A stretch of DNA of 19,852 nt from the NCBI GenBank assembly GCA_000333855.2, contig CM007335.1:249900-269751 (forward strand), given 5' to 3'. Shown here piece after piece: positions 1 through 9,563 of the stretch. This DNA is from Endotrypanum monterogeii (lineage: Eukaryota; Euglenozoa; Kinetoplastea; Trypanosomatida; Trypanosomatidae). The position numbers and the translations under genes are program-made. Each line of letters starts with the position of its first letter. The stretch's first letter is position 1. The notes beneath the pieces are model-generated. The model saw only the letters and a program-made list of their open reading frames with translations. It searched no databases and was not told the DNA's origin.

Positions 1-1789
1 CCCCCCCGTTCCCCCCTTACCTCCCACCACCCACCGGAGTTTGTTATTTTGTTTCTTCTTTTCGTTTGTGTACTCGACGTGCCCCCCCGTCCCCCCCACC
101 CACCTACCTCCCTTCCTACGACTCTTCCTCCTTTCCTTTCTATACCCCACCCCTCCTCCTCCACACACACACACACACACCCTTGTTTTTTTCCCCTTTT
201 CCCCTTTGTTCTTTTCGTGCGTGTCTGTGTGGAGGAGGAGCGTTGTTGTTGTTGTTGCCTTGCGTGCGTCTGCCCGCCCCACCATCGACGCTGAGTAAGC
301 AAAGCAGAGCGGGTCACCCTGCATTGTACGCTTCTGGGCATCGTCACCACCACCAACACTCCCTTTCGCCTCCTTTCCCCTCCCCCCCCCACCCGTTATT
401 CGACACAAAGCACACACACATAAAAATATATATTTATTTATTCAAAGAGAGATTATATCTGTGCGTGTGCTTGCCTTTGGCGTTGTACCTCTTCCTTCTG
501 GCGAACGTTCAAGTGAATATATATATATAATATATATATATAGTTTTATTTTTACTTATTTATGTAAGTGTATATACGCATACATAAAGAGAACCCAAAA
601 ATATATATTTTGTCGGGGAAAGAACCTCATTTCGACCCCCACGACCCCCCCCCCGCCGGCCCCTCTGTCACTCCTACTTGTTCACGCCTTTCCCGAGTGT
701 TTTCCTCCTTTGGTGTTGGTGTTAGTGTTGTAGCAATTTTTTTTTTCCGTTAACCTACACCTTTTCGTGTGTTTGTCTGCATTTTTTTTATATTATTTTA
801 TCTTCTGCAGCCATCACCTTCAACTCCCCTCGTCCGTCCCTCGTTTTTCTTTCTGTTTTCCATCCACTTTATTTTGTTCTTTTTTTTTTTCGCCACGTCA
901 TCCGTCTACGTTTATATCTCTTGTGGTCGTTGTCGTCATTGTTGTGCTGCCGATCTTCGTAATTTCTTTTTTTTTCCCGGACGCATATTTATCTATCAGC
1001 CATTCGCCTTCCTCTTCTTACCCTTCTCCTCCCCGCCCCCCCCCCTTTGTTCACGAAAATACAATTTGAAGGAAAGTATATATATATATATATATACTCC
1101 GCGTAATTTTGTTTTTGTTGCATCTCTCTCCCTGTGTTTTGTTTGTTGTTCTTCCTTGCCTTTTTTTTCCTCAGCGTTATTGCGAAGTATATCTCTCCGA
1201 GGTCTTCTTGTCTGCGCCAGCCGCGGATCATTACCTGAGTCTTTCATCACTACACACCACAGAACAGCACCCTCACATTTTTTTTTTTAGTGTTGTCGTT
1301 GTGACTTTCCCTGTGGATTTTTTTTTTTGATCGAGTCTGAGTTGACACCGAGTGAACGTGTGCGAGGCAATACGCACATATCAACATTTTATCGGTGGAA
1401 GAGGAAGAAAAGGTGAGAAAGAAAAAGGGTGAGAGATACCGCATACCTCCTCGCCCCAGCATTTTTTTTTTTTACTACCTGATCTCTCTTCTTTTTTCCG
1501 GCGTATTGCCTCCTTGACGCACCTCAATCACATACATCCCTCTATACATAAACGCCTCTCAGCATATATATATATATATATATACCGTGCTCCTACACGA
1601 CTGTATCCCGTAGGAGCCCCCCCTTAGCCTTCCTCCCTTCACACACACACACACGCGCGCACACACACAAACTGTGTGTGTGTGTGTGTGTGTGGCTGTG
1701 TCTTCCATTGCCTGATTTCCCTTGATTTTTTTTTTTCTGTGCGGCCACCATTCGTGTGTTTCACATTCCCATATTACACCTTCCTCTAA
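1..1789. other. Gene-free leader/intergenic region upstream of gene A
   Basis: I see no credible gene here. The stretch is C- and T-rich on the plus strand, with homopolymer runs, a (CA)n run near 162-181, (TA)n runs near 510-541, 1077-1096 and 1564-1584, and a CA/GT-rich block at 1640-1694. Reading frames in it are translations of simple sequence (Pro, Ser, Phe, His-Thr and Tyr-Ile repeats). The plus-strand pyrimidine bias fits a trypanosomatid spacer transcribed left to right, and probably includes the 3' UTR of a gene left of the window. Confidence 0.7.
1640..1694. repeat. (CA)n-(CG)n-(CA)n / (GT)n inverted microsatellite
   Basis: A CA run with three embedded CG steps (1640-1669) is followed, after a few bases, by an 11-unit GT run (1673-1694). 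The two halves are complementary, so the transcript could fold into a long hairpin, and alternating purine-pyrimidine DNA of this kind can adopt the Z form. It sits about 100 bases before the predicted splice acceptor of gene A. Confidence 0.8.
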
Positions 1790-1791
1790 AG
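1725..1791 (+). promoter_or_regulatory. Polypyrimidine tract and trans-splice acceptor of gene A
   Basis: A T-rich tract starting near 1725 is followed by pyrimidine-rich sequence with no AG until 1790-1791. In trypanosomatids the spliced leader is normally added at the first AG after such a tract. This gives a 5' UTR of about 103 nt without an ATG before the start codon at 1895. A second AG at 1863-1864 (about 30 nt UTR) is an alternative. No spliced-leader gene is in the window, so the call rests on the signal alone. Confidence 0.55.
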
Positions 1792-1894
1792 CAAGTGTAG
1801 CTGTGTGCTCCCTTAGCTTTTCTCTGGCACGCATCATCTCGCCCACCCGTTCCCTCGGATCCCAGCTGGTCTTGTTGTTGTTTTCTTCGCTGCG

Positions 1895-3988
1895 ATGTCT
1901 GCGAGCTCCCTCCCTCGGGAGGACTCACAGCGGCGACAACGGGCCGATGTATCGCCATTAGGCACCCCGAACATATCCCCTGCGACCGCCCAGCCACGGC
2001 AACAGAAACACGGGAATCCGAATGTGATGATCACTTCACCGCCCCTGAACTGTAGTACAACGCCACGGCTTCTTTTCACTTGGGATCCCTACCGCAATGT
2101 GTCCTCCTCACCTGGTGTCACTGGTGGAACGACGACGAAGCCGCCCGATGAGGAAGCGGTGGAAGAGGGACGACTCGCGTCCAGCATTGGCGGCTGCTCA
2201 ACAACGTCGTCAGTGAACAACAACAACAACAACAACAACACCACCACAGGCGCCGAGACCTCTACCCTAATCACGAGTGCAAATCGTAGTGTAAACCACA
2301 CCGGAATGATGTCAGCTGCTGTCGTGTGTGGTGCACTGCCACCCATGACCATCTCGTCACTCCTCAGCGGATCAGGCTACACCAATCGAGGATCTCCGCA
2401 GCTGTCAATAGCTTCGGCGCCCATGCAGCAACAGATGCTGCACAAAAGCCCACTCAGTGCGCCCAGCGCCGCGCCGGGTTCTGCCCACTCCACACCGTCC
2501 GGCTCGGTGCTTAAGCGCATCCCGACTTCTGCGAAGGATGGCAGACAATATTTTCTGGACTACTCACCAAACCCGAATGGAAGCAGTGGCGCCGCAGGTC
2601 CGACCACTGGTGGCATGCCGAACTTAATGTTGCCCCCTAATACGTCGCCCGCGATTACCCATACGTCTCCACCCCCGCCAGAGTCATTTCGCCCGCAGCA
2701 ACAACCTCCTGTGGGAATGGAGGCACACGACTTGGATGGAAACAGCAGCAACAGCATTAGCCCACAGGCGATTCCACTGGTGTCCCCCCCGCGCAGCAGC
2801 AGCAGTAACCCAGGTGCGTACAGTAGCTATGGCGCCGTAGCCGCCACGTCTAGCCACAGTGTACTGCCAGGTACTCCGCAGCTGCCCATGAGCTCCATCA
2901 CGCAACACAATCCCTACCGCACACCGTCAGCCTTCTACACCACGTCGTATAACGCTTCTCCTGCCACGCAGCAACAGCCACAGCAGAAGCAACAAAAACA
3001 ACCGCAGCAGCAACACGCGTTGCACCACCAAGGCATAGATGAGGCCGATATAGACCCTGTGTACATCCTCGAGTCAGATCCCTCTGTTTTCATAACACGG
3101 ATGCTCCCACCACCACCACCGCTGCCCGAGCTGGCGCGCGTGCTGACCGTGCCTGGCGTGGTACAGTCATTGTGTGCGCGGTGGTGCACGCACGTCGCAG
3201 CAGTGCTCAAGTCAGCCGCTTTCGCGGCCATAACCGCCTCCCCGCCGCCGCCGCCATCGTCTGTGACGATGAGCAGGGAAGGCACAAGCGGCAGCACCAA
3301 AGAAGAACTCACGGCGTGGTACGAGACAGCGGTGAACTGGTGGGAGAGACTGGATCAGGAAGGCACAGGAGCCGTGGATATCAGAGCAAAGTCACGCGCT
3401 GTCGCAGCGGCAGTAGAATTGGTTGCAAGTGGTCGCTCGCGTCGACTGACCTCGCACAATACGAACAGCAGCGCCAACGGTGGTCGCTACAACCCGCACG
3501 GCGGCGTCGCTGCAGGCGGCTACCGTAGCCGTGGAGGGCGAGGCGGTAGCGGCACTCAGGGTGGCGTGGGTGTCTATGGGTACGCCGCCAACACTGCTGC
3601 CCACCGTGGTGGTGCGCATCCTCGAGTTGGAGGCGGCGCTGCTGCTTCGTCTTCCGGTGGTATGGCGACGGGTGCCCCAAACAATACCTCTGCGACAGGC
3701 TACCGTGTCGGGCGGGGCAGCGGCAGTGCGCCCAATGGCAACCATCAACAGAATGCTTTGGACGGGGTGGATATGCCCACGCACCACAGCAACAATTACT
3801 ACCCGTCATCAAACTTCAACCCATACGCAGAAAGCTGGCACTTCACCGGCACGACCGGCATTGCGCAAGGTGCACAGCAGCAGCAGATGCAGTCGTCAGC
3901 CTACCTGAGGGGTGGACGGCCTTCGTCACAGCACATGAATCATCAGCAGCAGCAGCAGCAGCGTGGATACGGCGCAATCAACATGTGA
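1895..3988 (+). CDS. Gene A: low-complexity protein with MLPPPP, RW and W-x6-WW boxes, RGG-type region and an HNPY motif
   Basis: I do not recognise this 697-residue protein as a named family. Most of it is Ser/Thr/Pro/Gly/Asn/Gln-rich and probably disordered: eight Asn at 108-115 encoded by pure AAC, Gln-rich stretches near 360-375 and close to the C-terminus, and a Gly-rich part after about 530 with R-G-G near 546-551. An H-N-P-Y tetrapeptide lies at 338-341; H-[DENQ]-P-Y peptides are reported to bind MKT1 in Trypanosoma brucei. The compact part is about 395-500: M-L followed by prolines from M403, R429-W430, and W475-x6-W482-W483. These boxes recur in the same order in genes B and C, so this is a divergent paralog. 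No membrane segment or signal peptide is evident. The start is the first ATG after the predicted splice acceptor. Post-transcriptional regulation is a hypothesis; the coding call is firm because of length, codon regularity and conserved boxes. Confidence 0.93.
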   Translation: MSASSLPREDSQRRQRADVSPLGTPNISPATAQPRQQKHGNPNVMITSPPLNCSTTPRLLFTWDPYRNVSSSPGVTGGTTTKPPDEEAVEEGRLASSIGGCSTTSSVNNNNNNNNTTTGAETSTLITSANRSVNHTGMMSAAVVCGALPPMTISSLLSGSGYTNRGSPQLSIASAPMQQQMLHKSPLSAPSAAPGSAHSTPSGSVLKRIPTSAKDGRQYFLDYSPNPNGSSGAAGPTTGGMPNLMLPPNTSPAITHTSPPPPESFRPQQQPPVGMEAHDLDGNSSNSISPQAIPLVSPPRSSSSNPGAYSSYGAVAATSSHSVLPGTPQLPMSSITQHNPYRTPSAFYTTSYNASPATQQQPQQKQQKQPQQQHALHHQGIDEADIDPVYILESDPSVFITRMLPPPPPLPELARVLTVPGVVQSLCARWCTHVAAVLKSAAFAAITASPPPPPSSVTMSREGTSGSTKEELTAWYETAVNWWERLDQEGTGAVDIRAKSRAVAAAVELVASGRSRRLTSHNTNSSANGGRYNPHGGVAAGGYRSRGGRGGSGTQGGVGVYGYAANTAAHRGGAHPRVGGGAAASSSGGMATGAPNNTSATGYRVGRGSGSAPNGNHQQNALDGVDMPTHHSNNYYPSSNFNPYAESWHFTGTTGIAQGAQQQQMQSSAYLRGGRPSSQHMNHQQQQQQRGYGAINM
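2216..2239 (+). repeat. (AAC)8 trinucleotide run inside gene A
   Basis: Eight perfect AAC codons encode Asn108-Asn115, followed by ACC codons for Thr. Purity at the DNA level suggests recent slippage, so the length may vary between strains. Confidence 0.9.
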
Positions 3989-4173
3989 TACGGGGAACAA
4001 CAAACAGCAGGTGCAGAAGCGAAAGAGTACAGAGAAAGGAATAGGAGAAATGAGGGGGGGGATCGAAACTAATAACAGTAATAATAATAATCGATGTTCA
4101 CTCAAGTGAACTTGATGGCGCACGCCCCGAACGGGCGCGTACACTTACGGCGTGGGTGTAAATTTGGGTATAC

Positions 4174-4205
<32 letters not shown>

Positions 4206-5703
4206 GTGAGGACCAGCATCTCGTGAGTCCTAATCCGCGCCCACCCCCACCACCCCTCTGTAGTCGAATGTTTCGTGATGTGTATGTATAAAATATTCTT
4301 CTTTGTTCGCTTGTTTTTTTTCTCCCCCTTCTGGCTGCTAACTTTGAGTTCACCCCTCCACCCCTCTTTACATTCGTATCGTATCTCCGTCCCTTCGCTA
4401 TTGGTTTTGACTACGTTTTCTGTTCCTTGTTGTTGCGATGATGCGTATGTTGCGAAACACGTACCCTTTTTTTTTGTTTTTGTTTTGTTTTTTACCCCGT
4501 AAATGCCTCCAGCTCCTGACCCCTCATTCGTCTTGCCACCGTGAAGTAACCTCCCCCCTCTCCCGGAGAGGGGGGATCTCTGCTGCCTCCCCTTCCCTTT
4601 CAGGTGAAAGCGTGACCATTGCCTGCAGCCACACGATATATATATATATATATATATATACATAATATATGCATGTGTGTGTTAATGTGAAACCAGTGAA
4701 TGTCTATTACACCCATCACACGTCTCCTGTAGAAAAGATCACCAACATGAAAGAGTGGGAAGGAGCAGACTCATCCGCACAGCGTCCACCCATTCCATCC
4801 TGCGTGTCGATTGTTTGCCATCGCACAGACAAGAGAAAGGGAGGAGAGAAGGTGAGAAACCCTCACTTTTTTTTTTATCATGATTATTGACCCTCGCTTC
4901 TTCTTTCTTCGGTTCGGTTGTATTTCCCCCATCTCCTCCCTGTCGTCGTCGTCGTCGTCGCCTGTAGTGTGCATCTGTATATACCTGCGCCTCTTTCTTC
5001 TTCTGTAAAGATGCCTGTGCATCAAATCTTCGAAAAAAGAGAAGTGCAGAAGAAATTTTAAAAAGAAAGGGAAAATGAGAAACAGTGCGCACGCACACAC
5101 ACACACAGAGAAAGAAAGAGAGAGAGTGTGAGTGAGAGAGAGAGTGAGTGAGTGAGAGAGAGAGTGAGAGGAGGGGGGGAGAGAGGGCCAATCTCTGAGT
5201 ATGCGCACACGACCCTCCCCCTCCCTCCCCTCCTCCCTTCCTCCCCCCACCCTCCTTCTCTCGATCGTGTGCGACGTCCTTCCTACCCTCAAAAGCATTT
5301 ACAGTAGATCGCCAAAATGGGAAGAAGATGAAAACGCTGTCCAAATGAAAACAGTCGAATAAACATTTTGTCCCCCAAATCCCCCCGGTCTGTGTAATAA
5401 TTCAAGGGCATCTGTATGTGAACGTATGACCCTCTTCCCTCCTCCCCTTCGCATGTTTCTTACTTTTTTTTTCCTGCTCTGATCACACGGATATCGGAAT
5501 CCAGCCGTCTTGATGTTTCACACTGTTGCTGGTTTTCTCTTGCGGGCTGATATAAATCCCAGCCTTCTTTCTTTTTTTTTTTCCTTCTCGTGTGTGTGTG
5601 TGTGTGTGTATGTGTTCGTAGAATTCGTGAGGGCCATCGGATGAAGAAAAGAACCCCCCCCCCCAAAAAAAAAAGACCTACACGAAGACGTAGCAACACA
5701 CAT

Positions 5704-5738
<35 letters not shown>

Positions 5739-7325
5739 GTTTTTCACCCCTCTCACACACCCCCACCACTACCACTACCACCACCACCCTCCTACTGTAT
5801 ACAACCCCACCATATTGTAAACATGTATGTACGCTATGAAAAATCAAGGGGGTAAAAAAAAATTCGATTTTTGCGCGCGTCATGATCCCCTTTTCTCCGC
5901 CTCCCGTGTGATTGTTCATTCTCCCCTCTTTTTTTTTTCTTCTCAAATGTGTTGTTTCTTCCTTAAAGTTTCTGAGACCGCGAAAAAAAAAAAATCAATC
6001 AATCATCGCTCTATTCTTCCGCCTCGCCCTGCCCTATCCTGCCCATGAAGCCGCTAGCACATTGTTTTTCTATGAAAAGTGGTGTTCCCATTGGACAGTT
6101 TCCATACAGTTTGTGCCTCTCCCCTTCTCCATCGAAAATTGGAAACAACGTGCAAATACACACACACAATATATATATATATATTTATGTGTGTATGAGC
6201 ATTGGGGGGAGGGGGGGGTTACTCACTCAAACACACGCGTGAAACAACAATCACGCAAATGTGGGGATAGCTTTGGTGTATTATCTCACGTGCGCTTCTC
6301 TGCTAAGGTCTCTATTCCTGTCAAGATCTCACCCTCCACCAACTCTTCATTCATCTCTCATCTCGCTTTTCTTTCCTGTGTGCTCCACATCCTCCTAGGA
6401 TCGACTCCTCGGTCGCCACCTACTGCCCCACCCCGCCCTTGTATGCGCACTCCGGTGGGAGTCGGAGAGGGGTCGAGATTTAAAAAATAAGTCACCACTG
6501 CATATCCATACATGCTGACTCAGAGACGCAAAAGGGAGCAAGCTGGTAGGAATGCAGGGGGAGGGGGCGATGGAGGTGGTGTTGGACTTACCTCCCTCAG
6601 TCTCCCCACCACACCACCACCACGAGGTGCCCCCTGAGGATCCCCGGGCCTATAAATGATACACGTGCATAGCTGCGCTTATTCTTTCGCCTCTCACGAC
6701 TAAATATTGGAAAATATATATATGGGTGTGTGTTTGTGTGTAGAAGAGGAGCGATATTTTCTACATCACGGTAGAAACGCAACAGGAGGTCGTCTTTACA
6801 TTTCAGGAAACATATGTATATATTTATCTTAATGGGCGGTGTGGTGCAGTAGAATAATAATGATGTTGTTGGAAAGAGAAACACACATACATACACGGGA
6901 GCGCCCCTGACTGTGGATGTTTCCATCATGGAAAAAACATTCATGGGTTTTTTCACTCTTCTTTTTTATCATTTGCATGTTGATGGCTGCTCTCACCACA
7001 TACACACACAAAAAAAATTAATATGTATTGAAAGGTTATAATAAGTAATAATTAAAAATAAATGAATCGAAAATGAGTGCACTTCGGTGGTGAAAATGGG
7101 CAAACAAAGCCCACCACACATCACGGAAAATGATCGCACCAGGAGGAGAAGGAGGGAGGGAGGGAAGAAACAACTCGCATTGATGGACATAAAGATATGC
7201 TCACTGTCCCATGGCCCTTCTGCAACTCTTTTTCTTTTCTCTCGCACCTCTACATCTCTTCTCTCCTCCGCCCGTGCGCTGGTGACGGAAACACGAAACG
7301 CTTGCTCACGATTGCACTCACACAA

Positions 7326-7364
<39 letters not shown>

Positions 7365-7507
7365 CATATATATATGTTATTATTATTATTATTTCAAAGG
7401 AAAAAGTAAGCAATTGAAAAGAATTCTGTGCCTTTCTCCTCGCCCCCTTTTTTCCCCTCTTCTTTCTTTCTTTTCCTTTTGTGTCTGCTTATTTTTCTAC
7501 TTCCGTT
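3989..7507. other. Long spacer A-B: gene A 3' UTR and gene B upstream region
   Basis: I see no credible gene in these 3.5 kb. Frames of up to about 200 codons translate simple repeats. Contents include (TA)n near 4174-4193, 4636-4660, 5712-5738, 6169-6184 and 7348-7364; a GTC triplet run near 4941-4961; a purine block near 5040-5190 and pyrimidine block near 5211-5265; GT near 5590-5609; CA near 7327-7348; and many T and C runs. Such length is consistent with the long regulatory 3' UTRs of trypanosomatids. The polyadenylation site cannot be placed from sequence. Confidence 0.65.
5041..5265. repeat. Purine (GA)n block followed by complementary pyrimidine block
   Basis: Plus-strand bases from about 5041 to 5189 are mostly G and A (GAAA, GA and GTGA repeats), interrupted by a short CA run near 5093-5107. 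From about 5211 to 5265 the strand switches to C/T. The blocks are partly complementary, allowing imperfect pairing, and homopurine tracts of this kind can form triplex DNA. They lie in the spacer after gene A. Confidence 0.7.
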
Positions 7508-7509
7508 AG
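7421..7509 (+). promoter_or_regulatory. Polypyrimidine tract and candidate distal trans-splice acceptor of gene B
   Basis: A strong C/T tract (about 7421-7506) ends in an AG at 7508-7509. Use of this acceptor would give a 5' UTR of about 290 nt containing a CA run (7560-7589), a TA run (7713-7733) and two short upstream ORFs starting with ATG at 7706 and 7710. A competing acceptor is the AG at 7813-7814, just inside the annotated frame. Confidence 0.4.
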
Positions 7510-7557
7510 TTTTATTGTTATTCAATCACTATTGTGGTGGTTGTCGTCGTCTCTGTA

Positions 7558-7592
<35 letters not shown>

Positions 7593-7705
7593 TACACAAT
7601 CAAAACCCGACAACACAGAGCTGGATAAAAAGAGGAAAACAAGAAGGCATACAACGCACAACGGCGTACGTTGCCTTGATATTCGTAAATATATTTTTTT
7701 AATAT

Positions 7706-7757
7706 ATGTATGTATATATATATATATATATATAATCTATATCTCTGTCTCCTGTAA
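7706..7757 (+). promoter_or_regulatory. Two overlapping short upstream ORFs in the gene B leader
   Basis: ATG at 7706 opens a frame that stops at 7733-7735, and ATG at 7710 opens one that stops at 7755-7757. Both are made largely of the TA repeat (Tyr/Ile codons). They matter only if the distal acceptor at 7508-7509 is used, in which case they could lower translation of gene B. No independent evidence for translation. Confidence 0.35.
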
Positions 7758-7802
7758 CCCTGTGTTGCTGTCGTTGTCGTTGCCTCATCTGAAAAAAAAA
7801 AA

Positions 7803-9563
7803 ATGATGATGCAGACCATGGACCGATACACAAGCAAGTCGTATGCCACGGTGGCAGCTGGTGGTAGCGACGACGCTGCCTGCGTCTCAGCTCGCGACGA
7901 TGCGCACAACACCACGGCCGCGAGTTCCGACTGGAGCGTGAGACCGTCGGATGACACTGCCGCCGAACCCACCTCTGTCCAGACGAACAGTCTATCGCGT
8001 CTCAACCCGGCAGCTGCACCGTTCAGTTTCACAGGTGTCAGTGCGGCAGCAGCTGCAGCGGCGGCATCCGGTGGTGACATGAACGGAAGCGGCGGCATCG
8101 CACCGGCCCATCACCACACTGGAATAACTGCTGGTTCTGGCATCGAGGGCGGAGTGACTGGGCTTGGTGGAAGCGCAGGCGGGATGGGCAGCATGCTGAA
8201 CAGCAAAACCTCTGGTGGCGGCATCGACGTCAACAGTCCGAACTCGTACGGCATGATCCAATCTCAGGGTATGATGGGTATGATGCCGTATATGATGACC
8301 AGTGGCGGGGCTGGCGGCGCGGGCGGCGCTGGTGGCGCTGGGGGCCACGGTGTCATGGGTGGTGGCCGCATGGGAGCAGGTGGCGTGAGCAGCTTCCTCC
8401 CTCCCCCAAGCGAAGACACGGATCAGCAGGAACTGGTGCGTCTACAACAAACAAACTACCGCGTGAAGATGCTTCCGCCACCACTGACGTACGAGGTGCA
8501 CCGAAAGATTTGGTCTCGGAACGAATATGGCGACGAGGACGACAACGATGAGGACGACACACATGGGTACGGCCATGGCAGTGCGGGTGGCACTGGGGAT
8601 CAGGAGCACGACAGTAACGGCGGGGGCAGTATGGCCAACGAGGACCCTATCGATAAGGAGCAGCGCCTCGAGGCGTACAAGCAAATAATGTTTCGGTGGT
8701 ACAGCCATATACACGTACTGGAGGGAAAGTCAGAGGTGGCGAAACGCCTTGTGCGAGTGCGCCGGGCCTGCCCGAGCATCGAGGAGGTTGTCTATAGCCT
8801 TACCCACCCACAGCAGGCAGGTGCTATCATGGAGTCGGAGGCGGGTGGCGATGATGAGTCGACCTCGGCAACTGTGCCCCCAGCGGCCGCCGCGCGCCGC
8901 GGTCCAGATGGGATTCCCGACACGGAGGAGATCCTCGCCACATGGTCTGCCCGATGCTGGAACTGGTGGCAGGAAACTGTGAAGCGCAAACCGCGGCGTG
9001 CCCGCAAGCAGGGTGAGGTGGGGACCACCGGTGGAAACAACGCCCATAGTGCGAACATGCCGACGTCAGCCTCTGCGTCGGCGCTGCTCAGCCTGAGCAA
9101 TGGTGGCACGCTTCCTCACAATCTCTCCTCGCGCAACATGGACACGGGGGACTCCACTGTGCCACCCCCCCCACCGCACATGACTGGCGGCGGCGGCGGC
9201 CCCTACACACATCTCGGCCCCTATGCAAACCAAGAGGGTCCCGCCACAGCAGCCAGCATGCCTGTGGCTCAGTCCTACAAGTCCTTCACTGACCTCTCGG
9301 AGGAGGGCTTGGAGGGCACTGCTGCCGCCTCGGGGTCCTTTGGTCCCTACTCACCACACCACACCGGCGCTGGCGCCTTCGCCCCTTCGCAGCACCAGCA
9401 ACCGCATCCATCCCTCACCCACGATACCGCCTCGGATCCGTCGATGTTCGCGATGGACGGCCCCCGTGCCGCTACGCTGCGTGGGACGTCTGAAGATTTT
9501 TTAGAGAATGACCACCTCACACTTGCTTTCACCACGGAACTTCTCAAGTCGCTGGAAGAATAG
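7803..9563 (+). CDS. Gene B: Gly/Ala-rich protein with KMLPPP, RW/RACPS and W-x6-WW boxes
   Basis: This 586-residue protein is not one I recognise. The N-terminal 200 residues are Ala/Gly/Ser/Met-rich, with a G-G-A repeat around 168-180. The conserved core runs from about 215 to 400: K222-M-L-P-P-P with a Trp and Asn downstream; an acidic Asp/Glu patch near 241-251; F-R-W-Y at 297-300; an R-A-C-P-S motif shortly after; W381-x6-W388-W389; then a Lys/Arg-rich stretch that could bind RNA or act as a nuclear signal. D570-H-L-T-L lies close to the end and is followed by a likely amphipathic helix. The order matches genes A and especially C, so the three are inferred paralogs. Start is uncertain: ATGs at 7803, 7806 and 7809 precede an AG at 7813-7814 that is a plausible splice acceptor, which would make the ATG at 7818 (residue 6) the true start. 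Twelve A residues run directly into the first ATG, and an A10 run lies just after the stop. Confidence 0.92.
   Translation: MMMQTMDRYTSKSYATVAAGGSDDAACVSARDDAHNTTAASSDWSVRPSDDTAAEPTSVQTNSLSRLNPAAAPFSFTGVSAAAAAAAASGGDMNGSGGIAPAHHHTGITAGSGIEGGVTGLGGSAGGMGSMLNSKTSGGGIDVNSPNSYGMIQSQGMMGMMPYMMTSGGAGGAGGAGGAGGHGVMGGGRMGAGGVSSFLPPPSEDTDQQELVRLQQTNYRVKMLPPPLTYEVHRKIWSRNEYGDEDDNDEDDTHGYGHGSAGGTGDQEHDSNGGGSMANEDPIDKEQRLEAYKQIMFRWYSHIHVLEGKSEVAKRLVRVRRACPSIEEVVYSLTHPQQAGAIMESEAGGDDESTSATVPPAAAARRGPDGIPDTEEILATWSARCWNWWQETVKRKPRRARKQGEVGTTGGNNAHSANMPTSASASALLSLSNGGTLPHNLSSRNMDTGDSTVPPPPPHMTGGGGGPYTHLGPYANQEGPATAASMPVAQSYKSFTDLSEEGLEGTAAASGSFGPYSPHHTGAGAFAPSQHQQPHPSLTHDTASDPSMFAMDGPRAATLRGTSEDFLENDHLTLAFTTELLKSLEE

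Noticed and set aside
3381..3908. Alternative frames of about 130-140 codons inside gene A
   Set aside because: Shadows of the Gly/Ala-rich gene A sequence; gene A itself has the conserved boxes.
4739..5344. Minus-strand open frame of 201 codons in the A-B spacer
   Set aside because: It is a translation of the GA/CT and CA simple repeats (Ser-Leu-Ser-His and Arg-Gly runs), lies against the direction of the array and has no conserved boxes.
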